NCBI GenBank assembly: GCA_963930655.1
Contig: OZ005610.1
Span: 1,555,001 to 1,619,000, forward strand
DNA from: Myrica gale
Lineage: Eukaryota; Streptophyta; Magnoliopsida; Fagales; Myricaceae
Direction: 5' to 3'
DNA: 64,000 bases
Positions 1-12,239 of the stretch are shown piece by piece. The position numbers were made by a program, and so were the translations under genes. Each line of letters opens with the position of its first letter. Position 1 is the stretch's first letter. Under the pieces are notes generated by a model, which saw only the letters and a list, made by a program, of their open reading frames with translations, was not told where the DNA came from and did not search any database.

Positions 1-1692
1 CATTAAATGGAGTTCTCTCGGGGTAACAAAGTACATCACCACATATGAGAAGAGGATAGTTCTAAGAACTAGAAGAAAAGAAAAGAGAAGGTAATTTACA
101 AATATCACTGAGAGGAGATCGATACTTGCCTGTGATCCTCGTTTGATGCCACAAAAAGCTACTCTACATGTGATATGAATCTTCTATCGGATTGCAGATT
201 GAGATGGGGCCCGGCCGGGGGGCCTCTTGAAATGACACACGGCCAAGGAGACAACGAGGAGGATGGCTTATAATTGTTACAGCACTCCTCCATTAAAACC
301 GGGGGGTCTGATATCACATGGAATGTCAAAAGCTAAAGTTCCACGAGGTTTCTTATCCTGATTATATATATATATATACTAATCTACCCGATTCATTTCC
401 ACTCCCTTACGATGTCAATTCATTCCTAGACCACTCTCGTCGAGACCGCGCATGAAACAACCGTGAATTAATCGCTTCAAGGTTGGTAGCGGACAGCTAA
501 AGACATTGGCAGATGCACACATTTATGAAAAACACAGCGTTCCATGATTGGGAAGAAGCTCGTGGACGTGAATTAGTTCGGTGGATAAGAACCCAAGAAT
601 AATTGCACCCGACTGTCTGGAAGGCTTGTGTACTGGCTGCAGCATTATTTGGGCTGACAAGTTTTGATAAAATGGGGCCTGTATGATAGCAACTCCAAAC
701 TCCAAAGTAATTAACCAAATGGGTTCAAGTTTGTCATCTAACTTTCTCGATTTCACCACTTTATTAACGAGATTTTCGACCTCAACCATTATTTATGCTG
801 CTACTCCATTAGGAGAGAGAGGAGATGGCAATTAAACAAGAGCTCAAATAAACATGCTCAATGACTAAAAGTTTACCAGACGAGAGAGAGAAGGATAGAC
901 GTACATTCAACCTCATCAATATTATTACAGTTTAAAGATTTCTAAAACTGGTGACTTAACTAAGTCAGGTACAGTCATTCTTTCCAGACCACGCGTTTTC
1001 CATCTTTCGGAAAAAAGCATACAGGCCCAGTCCAAATCTGACAGAATTGGGATCTTGCGCCTACCATTCAATAGCTGTGCCACAAGCACATGGGCCTTAC
1101 TCCGCCACAACTCTTTTCGCATACAATCACGATAATCCGTATGGAGCCCATTAATAGACTAGAAAAGCAAGTAGAACCCCTGATGTGTAACAGGAAATTA
1201 TTGACGTACAGGGCCAAGAAGCAGAAGATCTAATGTGAAAATCTTTGGTGAGTGCTTATAAAAAAAAAAATCTTTGGTGAGCACCACAAGACTAGGAGAA
1301 GAATCAAAGGTAAAAACAACAAACCATTTCGTTTCTTTTGTCAACTAGAGACAATAAACACCTGAGGTCCTGAAGTAGAACCTCTATTTCCAGAATCAAC
1401 ATCCTTATATAACTTGAAGGCACCGAGTTTACAGTTGGAACAAGTTCGCTGAAATCAACAATATTAAAGACAAGCTAAAATTAATGTTTTGACTTCATTA
1501 TTTGAGATGAGAGGTCTAACAGTACATGAGAACCAACAAGGGATACCATTCAAGCACTCAAACTTTGGAAATCAAAGTCGGAAACAGAGACATAATTCGT
1601 CTCCCCCTTCTACAGTGAAAACAATTTATCACAAGTAATAACATGATGTCATTCAGACCTCCAGTCCAACTAAAGCGTAAGATATAAGATGC
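1..1692. other. Region without a supported gene model
   Basis: Short minus-strand open stretches lie at 523-789 and 925-1122, but I recognise no family in them and found no splice sites that join them convincingly. A short TA run lies near 364-380. The only structured item seen is the small insertion at 1253-1266, described separately. The stretch up to about 1692 is also the 3' flank of QCR7, whose 3' UTR must lie here. Confidence 0.5.
1242..1281 (+). repeat. Tail-only retro-insertion with target-site duplication
   Basis: The 11-mer TCTTTGGTGAG occurs at 1242-1252 and again at 1271-1281. Between the copies is TGCTTAT followed by a run of A. A short 3' end plus A tail between direct repeats is what a LINE insertion truncated almost to its tail would leave. 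Polymerase slippage is the alternative. Confidence 0.6.
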
Positions 1693-3909
1693 TTATGGAA
1701 TGGTACGCTGATAGATAGGCAAAGCTCCCAAAGCCTCACGTTCTGCTTTCTCCCTCTTCACCTGCAAAACACAAGCATGGCAATGTATGACATACTTGGA
1801 CCATAATTCTTTCTGAAATTTTTGATGTCATTGTCGAATATCTTAATAGGAAACTTTCAGATAGATTATGCAACAACATTCTAGTGCCTTGCTAATGTTG
1901 TAAGAAACTTCTGACAAGAAGTGTTTACCTTAGTAACCCTATTCATATTGAGAAATTTCTGACCTCAAAATTTCAGTTCATGCTGACTAGTGTAGCATAA
2001 AAGGTGACAAGGGTTATAAAGGCCCTGCACAAAAAGGATTTGGAGATACCGACGACACATTGTATAGTCTACATTTTCTGTACATTTTGCCCCCTCGTGC
2101 GAGTGTACAAACAAGTTGCTTTCCCACTGTGCTCGGCAATTCGATGAAATCTTATTGCCACTATATGTGTGTTATTATGGATTCTCCTCTTTATCGGCAT
2201 CTTTGAGAACAAACTATAATTCCTTTTCCCCCAAGCTTTTGAACACAAACTTGTACGCATGCACCACACCCTCATATTCGGTTTATGCAAATCCCAAATC
2301 AAAGAAACAATACTCGGGAGGATGCATTTTCATGTGTAAGCGACACAGCAAGAATCGCGCAATAGGGTCGTTATGAATTGTGTAAGATGGTGACATTGAT
2401 CAGGAAGGCATGTAAAATCTCATAAATTTATTTTATTCACTGAAAACCACTTACAAGGGCCAGCATCTCTTGAAGGTAGCTCCGGAATGGTGTTTGCATT
2501 GACTGCCAAAGAGTAAAAAGAATCATCAGAACCATATGGGAATTAGATAATAGTTAAAAAATGTCGCAAACAGATCCATGCCCGGAAGACCTCATGAGAT
2601 GGTTCCTGATATTAACCGTTTATGAATTTCCAGCAACAAAAATGAAGTGTTATTGGTATTACAATTATAATTGACTATCCTAATTTAGTATCCAACACCA
2701 AGATGGGTTTTCGAATAATATAGCTTGACATTACCAATCAATATCTGTGCTGCAACTATCAATCCTTATCTGCCAACAACAAATGAACACCAATGGCCAC
2801 AGATGACAGAATAGCATATCATACCCTTTAAATTCAACACTAAAAGGATAATTCCCTTGTAAATCCTAAAACATCACAAGGAAGTTGATAAAAAGATGCT
2901 CCCATATAAGGAACTTCATTCCTTAGTAAGGTCATGAACAAACAATATCTGTGCTGCAACTATCAATCCATATCTGCCAACAACAAATGAACACCAATGG
3001 CCACAGGTGACAGAATAATATACCCTTCAAATTCAGCACTAAAAGGATAATTCCCTTGTATATCCTAAAACATCACAAGGAAATCGATAAAAAGAGGCTC
3101 CCATATAAGGAACTTCATTCCTTAGTAAGGTCATGAACACACAATTCTTATTCAGAAGTTGCAGTAACAGAAAACATCTTATCCAACACTGATTAGCATG
3201 GTTTACAATACGCATGTAACCTCCTCAAGCTCCTAACCTGCGAAACTACTTTTGTTCCTTTTCATTTTTCTCGAATAAACTATTCATAAAAAAAAATCTC
3301 GAATAAACCAAATTTCTAATACCAAAAAGCTTGTATTGAGAGTCTCTAACATGAACTAAATTTCTAACAGTAGATCCAAGCGACTTTAGAAAGATAACAC
3401 AAACAAATCGATGAGCTGAGCGATATTTAAATCTCATCTTCTATTAGACTATTTTCTTTTCCCGTATGTTCTTTGGCAAACAAGGAGAAAAAAGTGACAA
3501 ATAGCAATAACAATAATAAATGGGAAGACGATTACAGAGCGAGAAAAGAAGGGCGAAATAAACCTGAAGGTCCTCGGGGAGGTACTTGTGCTTCATGGAA
3601 AGGTCCATCGCGCGCTTGAGACGCTGATTGCGAGCGTCAACGATCTCCCTGGGCAGCCGATTCAGGGCCTCCTTGATATCCAGATCATAGTACGGGTCAT
3701 AAAGATCGTCGTATCGAAGCCCTGATCACGGGTTAAATTACAGCAAAATTAACACACAGCATATACGATAAATATACAAATCAAGAAGCACTAGGGTTTC
3801 GGAGAAGAGGCGGACCGTATTTGCTGAGGCGACGGGTGAGGGATTTCATGTGCTGAGCTGCGAACCAGTTCTTCTTGGGGTCGATAAATGTCTGCAAAAA
3901 CGACGCCAT
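1693..3909 (-). CDS. QCR7: Cytochrome b-c1 complex subunit 7 (QCR7, 14 kDa subunit)
   Basis: This is a nuclear gene for a small matrix-facing subunit of mitochondrial ubiquinol-cytochrome c reductase (complex III). There are four exons on the minus strand: 3816-3909, 3564-3721, 2455-2502 and 1693-1761. All have GT-AG borders and together encode 122 residues, the usual plant length. The protein starts MASFLQTFIDPKKNW, carries the family stretch RYDDLYDPYYDLDI and ends LPIYQRTIP. The start is the first ATG of the family N-terminus. No cleavable presequence is visible, as is usual for this subunit. Intron 2 is over 1 kb and contains a 200-bp tandem duplication and one small retro-insertion, neither touching an exon. 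The reading frame is intact and identification is secure. Confidence 0.95.
2739..3143. repeat. Tandem duplication of about 204 bp in QCR7 intron 2
   Basis: Two adjacent copies (about 2739-2942 and 2943-3143) both begin CAATATCTGTGCTGCAAC and run through CACCAATGGCCACAG to GGTCATGAACA. They differ by a few substitutions and small indels, so the duplication is fairly recent. It lies wholly inside an intron. Confidence 0.9.
3269..3308 (+). repeat. Tail-only retro-insertion with target-site duplication
   Basis: TCTCGAATAAAC is present at 3269-3280 and 3297-3308. The 16 nt between are TATTCAT plus an A run. The structure is the same as at 1242-1281. It lies in QCR7 intron 2. Confidence 0.6.
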
Positions 3910-4499
3910 TTTTTTGGCTTCCCTTCTGCTTTCCTGCCTTCTGCTTTTCTTCTGGAATTATCGTGCGCTCCAGGAGCCAGCCAGATATTCCGAGAAGAAA
4001 TGAAAAGACTGAATTGGGCCGCAGACAAATTATGAACGCCTACAAGGCCATGAAATTAGGCCCATAAATGAAGAGGTTCCCTAGGCTGTATGGCCCATCA
4101 AAGATTGCGGATCTAGTTTTACGTTTGGAGATAACTGAATTCAAATACAAAAAGGCTAAATTCATATGCATTCATCGGGGGAAAATCAATTCCGTGTACT
4201 TGTTTGGTATGCTCTAAAGAAGTAGGAACGTCTTGAACATGATACAACTCTTCAATGAGGACGTAAATTGAATTCCGCACATATCGAGGGACTGTGAAGT
4301 TGTTACGAGTCGAATTTGTTTGCCAATTATACACTAAAATCAGTGGCAGAAACAGGAATGCAATCGAAGGGGGGAAAACTTCTAAGAAAAAATGACAAAA
4401 AAATTACTACGTAATACAAAAAAATGTATTAAGAGTTAAAATATAAAAAATTAAGGACTAAAAACACTAAAAATATTGAAATACACATACCGTACTATT
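3910..4499. other. QCR7 upstream flank, no gene seen
   Basis: The 5' flank and presumed promoter of QCR7 run up from 3910. No coding sequence, TATA element or other recognisable motif could be fixed here. The next recognisable sequence is the hAT transposase remnant. Confidence 0.4.
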
Positions 4500-4965
4500 T
4501 GCTGATACTGGGAGGTGACATCTTTTGAAAATATTGTAAAATAGCTTTGTTCTCAATAGTTTCAAAAAAGTCTCTCTCGATATATACCACCATAAAATCA
4601 TTCACTCATTCATCTTTCATCTTATTACGCAAGTCAGTTTTGATAAACTTCATTGCAGAGAATTCTCTCTCAACGGTTGCAGTCGTAACTGGTAAGACCA
4701 ATGCTGACTCAATAAATTGATAAACCAATGACTATAGAGTATGTTTTATTGTCTCAACAATCTTCACAGCAAGACCTCTAACATCTTGAAGCCTAGAAAA
4801 AACACAATGAATTCTCACATCATAAATGTAGTTTCAAAGTTGATCTCTAAGTACAACACGATCAATTGCTGAGAAATCTTTTGGATAAAGCTCGGCAAGA
4901 CGAAGTAATTTAGCATGATCAAACGTTGAGCATGAGTTTTTTGGATCGATACATGCTATATAAAT
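4500..4965 (-). pseudogene. hAT-family transposase C-terminal remnant
   Basis: Minus-strand translation gives the hAT dimerisation region typical of the plant TTF-type/ZMYM-like group. In order it reads AKLLRLAELYPKDFSAIDRV, LQDVRGLAVKIVETIKHTL, LVYQFIESALVLPVTTATVE and REFSAMKFIKTDLRNKMKDE, then a tail containing VVYIERDFFETIE. Several in-frame stops interrupt it, for example after RDQL, after KHTL and after KMKDE, so it is dead. No terminal repeats were located, and the N-terminal zinc finger and DDE core are absent. It is a decayed fragment of a transposon rather than a host gene. Confidence 0.8.
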
Positions 4966-5079
4966 AAGTAATTATGTACTTGCTTCTGTTAAATAATGAT
5001 TCATCTCCTAAGTGATCAAATCAATAACTTGACAAAACACTTTCACACGAAAACGATGGAAATAAGTACTTGTTTGCCC

Positions 5080-5432
5080 ACCACGCCGAGCCCGACTGCG
5101 AGTTGGAGTAATGTCTTCCATATTGGGCACCAGTAATGAAGAGGTCTTGGATGCCCTCACAAGTATTACTGGCTATCACTAATCTTTGACCTGCCAAAAA
5201 TCGGGTTGAACTGCTTGTTTGGTGGCTGATGTTGCCTAAGAGGAGGCGCTCGAGCCCAAAGTCGGTGATTATGGGCTCCATGTCAGTGTTTAGGAGGACA
5301 TTGTTGGGTTTAATGGAGCCATAAATGTGTTTCTTCTCGTGGATGTAGGCCATTTCTCTAGCTACTGCTCTCGTTATCTTTAACCGGACCTCGAGAGGTA
5401 GATGAAATTGTGATGGGCTGGGTTTCCCTGAA
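5080..5432 (-). pseudogene. LRR receptor-like kinase fragment (kinase subdomain VI-VII)
   Basis: The minus-strand frame reads GKPSPSQFHLPLEVRLKI, ITRAVAREMAYIHEKKHIYG, SIKPNNVLLNTDMEPIITDF and GLERLLLG, then STRFLAGQRL. This is the catalytic-loop and activation-segment area of the atypical LRR receptor kinases that have HxNIKPxNILL in place of HRDLKxxN. Here the loop reads HIYGSIKPNN, with an extra residue. There is no glycine-rich loop, LRR region, transmembrane segment or C-lobe, and the match fades after about 5100. It lies next to the hAT remnant on the same strand, so transposon-associated transfer is possible but unproven. Confidence 0.75.
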
Positions 5433-6352
5433 TTTAAGAAAAAATAAACATGATAAATTACAATTTACAAGTGCACCTGCTTTTTCCTCATGTATTGTTT
5501 TTTATTTTATTTCCCCTTACCTAAAATCTGAATTTTATTTTGTTCACCAAAAAATTTTAATTTGGGCCCATCAAAATAGTGTTGGCCAGTACGCACTTTA
5601 AGGTAACAGTAGCAAAACAGTTAATCTGCTATTTCAAACCATTAACTAAACCTCTAGAGTATCGGTTGATAGGTAGTGTGGGGCAACAATATATTCTTGG
5701 ACTCAGCTGCTATTTTTTAAGCCAAACAGTATTTGAGGATGAATCAAATTCCTAAGGGGCGGCTCATGCTAGATCCACCTGTGACTAAAATAATAATTGT
5801 GATTAGTGGAAGGAGTTAACTGAAATTTCAGTTATTTTGTATTTTGTAATGCTCTATTGTAGACTTTATAGCTTGCCCACAGCAAAAAATGGCGATAATA
5901 ATCGACCAAGAAAGGGAATAAATCGGAATTCGAAATTATGATTTAGGTATTTAATTTTTTTTAATATGATTTATGATTTAGGTATTTAATTATTTGAACA
6001 TTTAAAGGTTAGTTATGATTTGTTTTGGCAATTAGGAAAAGTACGAAAAGCTAACACATATTTGATTCATTTCGACGGGCACGCCGCACGGCTTTTTGTG
6101 GAACAGTAATCCCAACCGCAACACGGAACGGACGCAAACGACGGTTGGAGAGAGAAGGAGCTTTTTGAGGGATAGAGAAGAAAAACAGAGAGAACCAGAG
6201 GCATTTGAAAGTAGAGAGTCCGAGTTTTGGGTGCTGAGTCTGGTGCAGAAACTAATGGCTCCGAGGAGGGGGCAGAGCCGCAGAGAGACGCAGAGAATGC
6301 TGGATTTAGGAAGGGAGAGGTGGAGAGGGAGTGATGTTTGAATAAAGCATTA
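5433..6352. other. Intergenic region and AKT channel 5' flank/5' UTR
   Basis: There is no gene in this stretch. It holds one tail-only insertion (5936-5991). The purine-rich stretch 6110-6350 is probably the 5' leader of the downstream K+ channel. It contains an open upstream frame beginning near 6096 that stops at 6341, just before the channel ATG; whether it is translated cannot be judged here. Confidence 0.45.
5936..5991 (-). repeat. Tail-only retro-insertion with 21-bp target-site duplication
   Basis: A perfect 21-bp direct repeat, starting TTATGATTTAGG, lies at 5936-5956 and 5971-5991. Between the copies are 14 nt that on the minus strand read ATCATATT plus an A run. It is the longest flanking repeat of the set in this window. 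Confidence 0.65.
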
Positions 6353-9300
6353 ATGTCGACGTTGAAGCAGAGGAAGAAGTGCGGAGGGGTGTTGGGGAGT
6401 TGCATCTGCGGGCAAACAGGAGGAGCAGAGGACCAGCAGCTGCCGAGGGACGATGGCAGCCATTACAGCCTTAGCGCCGGCATTCTTCCTCCTCTTGGTG
6501 CCACCGCTTTCAAGACTCGTCGCGTCAAGCTCCGTCCATTCATTGTCTCCCCCTTTGATCCCCGTTACAGGTTCATTCAACTTTATCGCTTATTGCGTGC
6601 TAAATGGTTTCGAATATACCAAGTCATGTTCACTGGTCAATAATCATGTGAATGCAGACTCTGGGAGACATTTCTGGTATTTCTTGTCTTCTACACTGCA
6701 TGGGTGTCTCCATTTGAATTTGGATTCGTTGAGAAACCAACGGGAGGTCTGGCTGTGGCGGATAATGTCATCAATGGGGTTTTTGCCATTGACATTGTGA
6801 TGACTTTCTTCATTGCCTACCTCGATAAAACTTCTTATCTCCTCGTCGACAAACCAAAGCTGATTGCTTGGAGGTACACCAGGAGTTGGTTGGCATTTGA
6901 TGTTATCTCCACAATCCCTTCTGAATTTGCTAGGCATATATTGCCCACTCCTCTAAAAAAATATGGGTTCTTCAATTTGCTCCGCCTCTGGCGTCTCCGA
7001 AGGGTTAGTAAAATGTTTGCCAGGTAAACTGGGAGCTTACATGTTGGCGTTTTAGTAATCCCCTTCATGTTGCTATTTTCCAGTTATCTATACGCAAGAC
7101 TGTTTAGTTCTTCTGGAAACTTTTCCCTACCTGAAAGTGAAGGCTGCCATATTGGCTACATCATCAAAATGGCTGAAGTAATAAGGTTCATTTTGTTGAT
7201 GACCAATGTAGATAGACAACTTCACTCTTATGTATATAAGTATAGATTTAGTTGTCGGTAGTTTCTTTGGGGATGTGGGTCGGCTGTATTCCCTAGTCTC
7301 ACATATTATGCATAAACCCAAACGAATGTCAGTGCATCGTAAGGGGAAACCATTTTGCTTTTACCCTTCTTTCATGACAAACAATATTTATTGTATTTCA
7401 CTATTCCTTTTCCTCCAGTTTTTATTTTTTTGATCTCTTCTCCACCTTTCCTTACAGTAATTGCTCAGGAAACTCTCCTTTTGTTTTATCATGTCAGATT
7501 GGAAAAGGATAGGAACTTTAGCTACTTTTGGGTTCGATGTGCAAAGCTTATATGTGTCAGTATCTCTTACCGATATTCTGTCGTTTCCATTGTATTTTAT
7601 AGATATTTCAATTATGATGAGTCTCTTATCATGCTTATGCTGCCTTCTAGGTTACTCTTTTTGCAGTTCATTGTGCTGCCTGCTGCTTCTATCTTTTAGC
7701 TGCACGTAATTCTGACCCAAGTAGGACATGGATTGCACTTATCTTGGGGAACTTCCACGAGCAGAGTTTGTGGATCCGATATGTGACCTCAATGTACTGG
7801 TCCATTACAACTCTTACAACAACTGGCTATGGTGATTTGCATGCTACAAATACCAAGGAGATGGTATTTGACATCTTCTACATGCTTTTCGATCTTGGTC
7901 TGACATCGTATATAATTGGAAATATGACAAATTTGGTTGTCCACGGGACCAGTCGAACAAGGAAATTTGTAAGTATATTCTTTCTCAACACTTATACATC
8001 ATCAAAACTGTTGTCCTTAAATGCTTTTCTGTGGCAGTTGTTTTTCCTCCTTTTTCAGATAGGGTCAAATTGGCTTTTCGGAAAACCTTTGTGTCGTGCT
8101 ATTTTTCATAGGATGTTGGATTTTCTTTCTGGATGATATTTGGAAGAAATTTGACTTTCTGAAATGTTCATAAATTGGACAAGTGAATGTCTTCATTACC
8201 TCATATGCATCTTTGGTCAGCTGGTGCTTGCAACTTGTAATTAAATAGCACCTGACTTTGATTTAGAGATTAAATCTATTTCCTAACCTAAAATAATCCC
8301 AATAAATCCCCAAGCTAATTTTCTTATTTTCAGTTTCTATTTTCTATTGCCTTCGCTTGTGACTTGACTATGTGTCCCTCTTAATTTTATAACACAGTCA
8401 CTATTATGTCCTTTTGAATTACTACATGAAGAATCTGAGCACTTTCAAAAACTTTGTCTTGTCTGTTTTTTTGGTCTCATTCAGAGAGACACTATTCAAG
8501 CAGCCTCGAGTTTTGCACAAAGGAACCACCTCCCTCTTCGCCTGCAAGAGCAGATGCTTGATAATTTGTGTTTGAAGTACAGAACTGATTCAGAAGGGCT
8601 GCAGCAGCAAGAGATTCTTGATTCCCTTCCTAAAGCTATTCGATCTAGTATCTCGCACTTCCTCTTCTATTCACTTGTAGACAAAGTGTATTTGTTCCGC
8701 GGGGTGTCAAATGACTTGCTTTTCCAACTGGTAATGCTGCTAACTCTACTTCCAAATATTTTTTGATGGTGTGTGGATGGGGCATAAAGGGATCTTTCCA
8801 TGTGTTTCCACTGATAGATGCAATCAGGGTTTCGATAATTGCTTTATCGCCTTCAGTTCTGCATATATACACATCCAATCACCAACTAGTTCCCTTCCTT
8901 TATTGCCATACTTTGTTTAGCTTCCATGTCTTGACTTTTGTGTTGAAGGTCTCCGAGATGAAGGCTGAATATTTCCCTCCGAAAGAAGATGTAATTTTGA
9001 GGAATGAAGCACCTACTGACTTATATATACTGGTTACTGGTGCTGTGGTAAGAACTAAGATCCTCCCCTTCCGTTCCCCTCTCCAAAACAAAAACAAAAA
9101 CAAAGGCAAAAGTTTGTGTTTAGCGAGAAAGTAAGAAACACAATCTTGGATCTTTCTTTTCTTTTGATTGATACAAAGGTTACACAAACTAAAATCCATC
9201 GAAAGAAAAGCAATGGCGGAGTAGATAATAGAACTTAGGTAAATTTCAAGGAAGATATTTCCTTCATTTCCCAAACTTCCACATGAAGAGTGCAAGTCGG

Positions 9301-11857
9301 TTTCAATGGATTATTTTTGGCGTATGAGAATGGTTGAGTTGCTAAAATATAATTAATGAAGTAGATTCTGGCGCACAATCTTAGCAATTTTAGAGGGCAA
9401 TTTATTCCCTTGAAAAACATGCCATTTTTCCTGCCTGGTATTGACTTTGTCATTAAAGTTTCTCTCTCTCTCTCTCTCTCTCAGGAACTCATTGTCCAAG
9501 AGAACGGAATAGAACAGGCACGTATAGATATCTTCTTATTATTTTCAAAATATTGGTCTTCACGGGGGTTGTCTTGGAGTTCAATATGTTATTTGCAATG
9601 GATGATTGCAGACGGTTGGAGAGGCTAAGACAGGAGATGTAGTTGGTGATATTGGCATGCTGTGTTACAGGCCCCAACTGTTTACAGTGCGGACCAAACG
9701 TTTGAGTCAGCTGCTGCGTTTGAGCCGTACTGCTTTTTTAAATACTGTACAGGCAAATGTTGGGGACGGGACAATAATAATGAACAATCTTCTTCAGGTC
9801 TGTAAAGGTTTTGGCTGCGATCACCTTCCTTCCCTTTTGTTTTTTCCTTGTTTTTTGGGCGTTGCTGGAACTGTAAACTGTGTCTCCATTCATTTCTTTG
9901 AAATTTCTTTAAACTCTTCAAACCAGGCATCATGGAATGGGGTCTAGGCGGTTTCTTAGAAATCCGCATTTAACTTGCTCTGTCTTTGGTGTCGTAGTAG
10001 TTCAGACACGCCTCTGCTTGAACATGCGATTGCAGGAGATTATTCGGACACCTTGTTCCTCCTATGATGCAAGTGCTTCAATTATACACCCACATCACAT
10101 TATGTAATCATATGAACTTTCCACATCAAAATCAAGATTTCTGAGACCAAATAAATTATGGTTATCTAGTTCCACTGAAGGATTATTCATTGTATCCATG
10201 GAGTGGTATTTTCATTTGATGCAGCATTTGAAAGATTTGAAGGATCCGATGATGGAAGGAATTCTGACAGATACAGAGCAGATGCTGGCTCAGGGTAGAA
10301 TGGGTCTACCTCTTAGTTTATGCTTTGCCGTGGCCAGAGGTGATGATTTACTACTCCATCAGTTGCTAAGGCGTGGTTCAGATCCAAATGAAGTGGACAA
10401 CAGAGGACAGACGGCACTGGTGTGGGATCATGTTCTTTGTGCACATAACTTTTATGCGAAAGATAATCTTTGTATTCGAAACTCTAACCTTACTTTGCTT
10501 CATTCTACAGCATATTGCAGCTTCTAATGGAAGTGGGCATTGCGTAGCTCAACTTCTAGAGTATGGAGCAGATCCTAACATAAAAGGTATCCTCTCGTTT
10601 GTTACCAAAATAACAAAATCCCCTGATCCAGTCATGTGAATGAATTTCTTGTAATCTTTCTTTTTCTGCTGCTAATTGTCTCCATGGCCCTTCAGTCCAC
10701 ATAAATTGGCTTTAAGCGTTGACCACTCTTTTCTTTGCAGATTCAGAAGGAAGCGTTCCCTTATGGGCAGCTTTATTGGGAGGGCATGAATCCGTGATTA
10801 AACTTCTGGTAGACAATGGGGCAAAATTATCTTCTGGTGATGTTGGTCATTTTGCTTGCACTGCTGTCGAGCAAAACGACATAGAATTGCTCAAGCACAT
10901 TGTCCAATATGGTGGGGACGTTACGCGGCCAAAGAGCAATGGGAGTACAGCTCTTCATTCAGCAGTATGTGAAGGAAGTACTGAAATAGTCAAGTTCTTG
11001 TTGGACCAAGGAGCTGACATTGACAAGCCAAATATAGATGGATGGACCCCTAGGGCCTTGGTAGATCAGCAGGGCCACGAAGAGATAAAAGACTTGTTTC
11101 AGAGCAAGCGAGAAGATATCAAGAAACCACCGGCTGTCCTACAACGTCCAAAGGAACGAGGTGTATCATTCCTTGGGATGTACAAGAGTGAGCCCGCAAT
11201 GCCTCCATATGCCCCTGAAAGCATTACACCTGACCGGGAGGTGTCGTGGTTGGATAATCGTCCAAGGCGAAGGGCTAACAATTTTCACAATTCACTTTTT
11301 GGGGTCATGTCAGCTGCTAATTATGCTGGTGAGCTTTTCCTGTTGACTCCATTTTGCCTACTTTTTAAAGATTCCTTAGAAATTCTGTTTACTTCCATGG
11401 CAAGATTACAATTGATGAATATGTCCAGATTGGACCCCAAGCAACAAACTAAACTGCTCAAGGAAACAAGAAATGAATTGTTGAAAGAAGTAAGCAACTG
11501 CATAAAGTCGAATTCTCAAAAAATGCTTATGCAGGTGGGAGAGACGTTATTGCATCTGCGGGCTGTTCTGCTAGTCCACGGAGTTTGAACAGCTTCCCAG
11601 CTAGAGTAACTCTCAGCTGCCCCGAAAAGGGTGAAGTTGCTGGAAAGCTTGTGCTCTTGCCCCAGTCCCTTCAAGAACTACTTGATATCGGAGCAAAAAA
11701 ATTTGGGTTCTCTCCCACCAAAGTTTTAACCAAGGAAGGAGCAGAAATTGAGGATATAGAGGTCGTTAGAGATGGAGATCATCTTGTTCTTGCCCTTAAC
11801 GCTGGAATTGCAAGAAGTCAGAAGAGTAAGAGTTGCATGCGTTCAGGCCTCCAATAG
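6353..11857 (+). CDS. AKT1: Shaker-type inward-rectifying K+ channel, AKT1-like
   Basis: This is a plasma-membrane voltage-gated K+ uptake channel. Twelve exons (6353-6570, 6658-7023, 7498-7555, 7651-7968, 8485-8730, 8949-9047, 9485-9517, 9612-9797, 10225-10419, 10511-10586, 10741-11328, 11535-11857) encode about 901 residues. In order it has a short N-terminus with [13 protein letters not shown], the S1-S4 sensor (S4 [18 protein letters not shown]) and the pore with [15 protein letters not shown]. After these come the cyclic-nucleotide-binding fold (exons 5-8), ankyrin repeats ([16 protein letters not shown] onward) and a C-terminal KHA domain ([20 protein letters not shown]). All exon phases agree. 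The ATG at 6353 is the first Met in frame. Exon 7 is only 33 nt and its donor is GC (CAG|GCACGT). AKT1 versus its pollen paralogue SPIK/AKT6 cannot be settled by eye. Confidence 0.93.
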
Positions 11858-12239
11858 TCATACTGGCACCTGAACTTCTATATATGTGGTGACTGCACGA
11901 GTTTTCTGAGCTTTGAATTTTCAGAAAACGATTTTGCTTTTATTATTATTATTTTCTAGATATTCAATTTTCTCTTTGAATATCCTTACATGTTTTGACA
12001 GTTTTGTGGTTGTGAAGGATGCCAAATTATACTGATGTAATAGATGAAACAAAGCAAATTGTGAATGATACGTACAGAAGGTAATACGCAAAAATAAAAG
12101 TTCAACAAGGCGAATGTTGAAATTATTTTGCACCCTTCCAATAAATTATTGGAGTCTTGACGCATGACATCCCAATCGGTTTTTACACGGTTGAGACTTG
12201 AGCGCCCCCCACGAAAAATTGAATGTAAAGGCCGACAGA
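11858..12239. other. AKT channel 3' flank
   Basis: This is probably 3' UTR and downstream sequence of the K+ channel. No other feature was seen before the LINE tail at about 12240. Confidence 0.4.

Noticed and set aside
7355-7709. Open plus-strand frames in the K+ channel region
   Set aside because: They lie mostly in intron 2-3 sequence; the exon inside (7498-7555) is read in the channel frame and the rest has no family similarity.
9048-9484. Minus-strand open frame across channel intron 6
   Set aside because: It overlaps exon 6 in antisense, has no recognisable domain and no splice or promoter signals of its own.
11329-11534. In-frame extension of channel exon 11 through the last intron
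   Set aside because: The frame is open but ends in a stop soon after 11534, whereas splicing 11328 to 11535 restores the conserved KHA domain.
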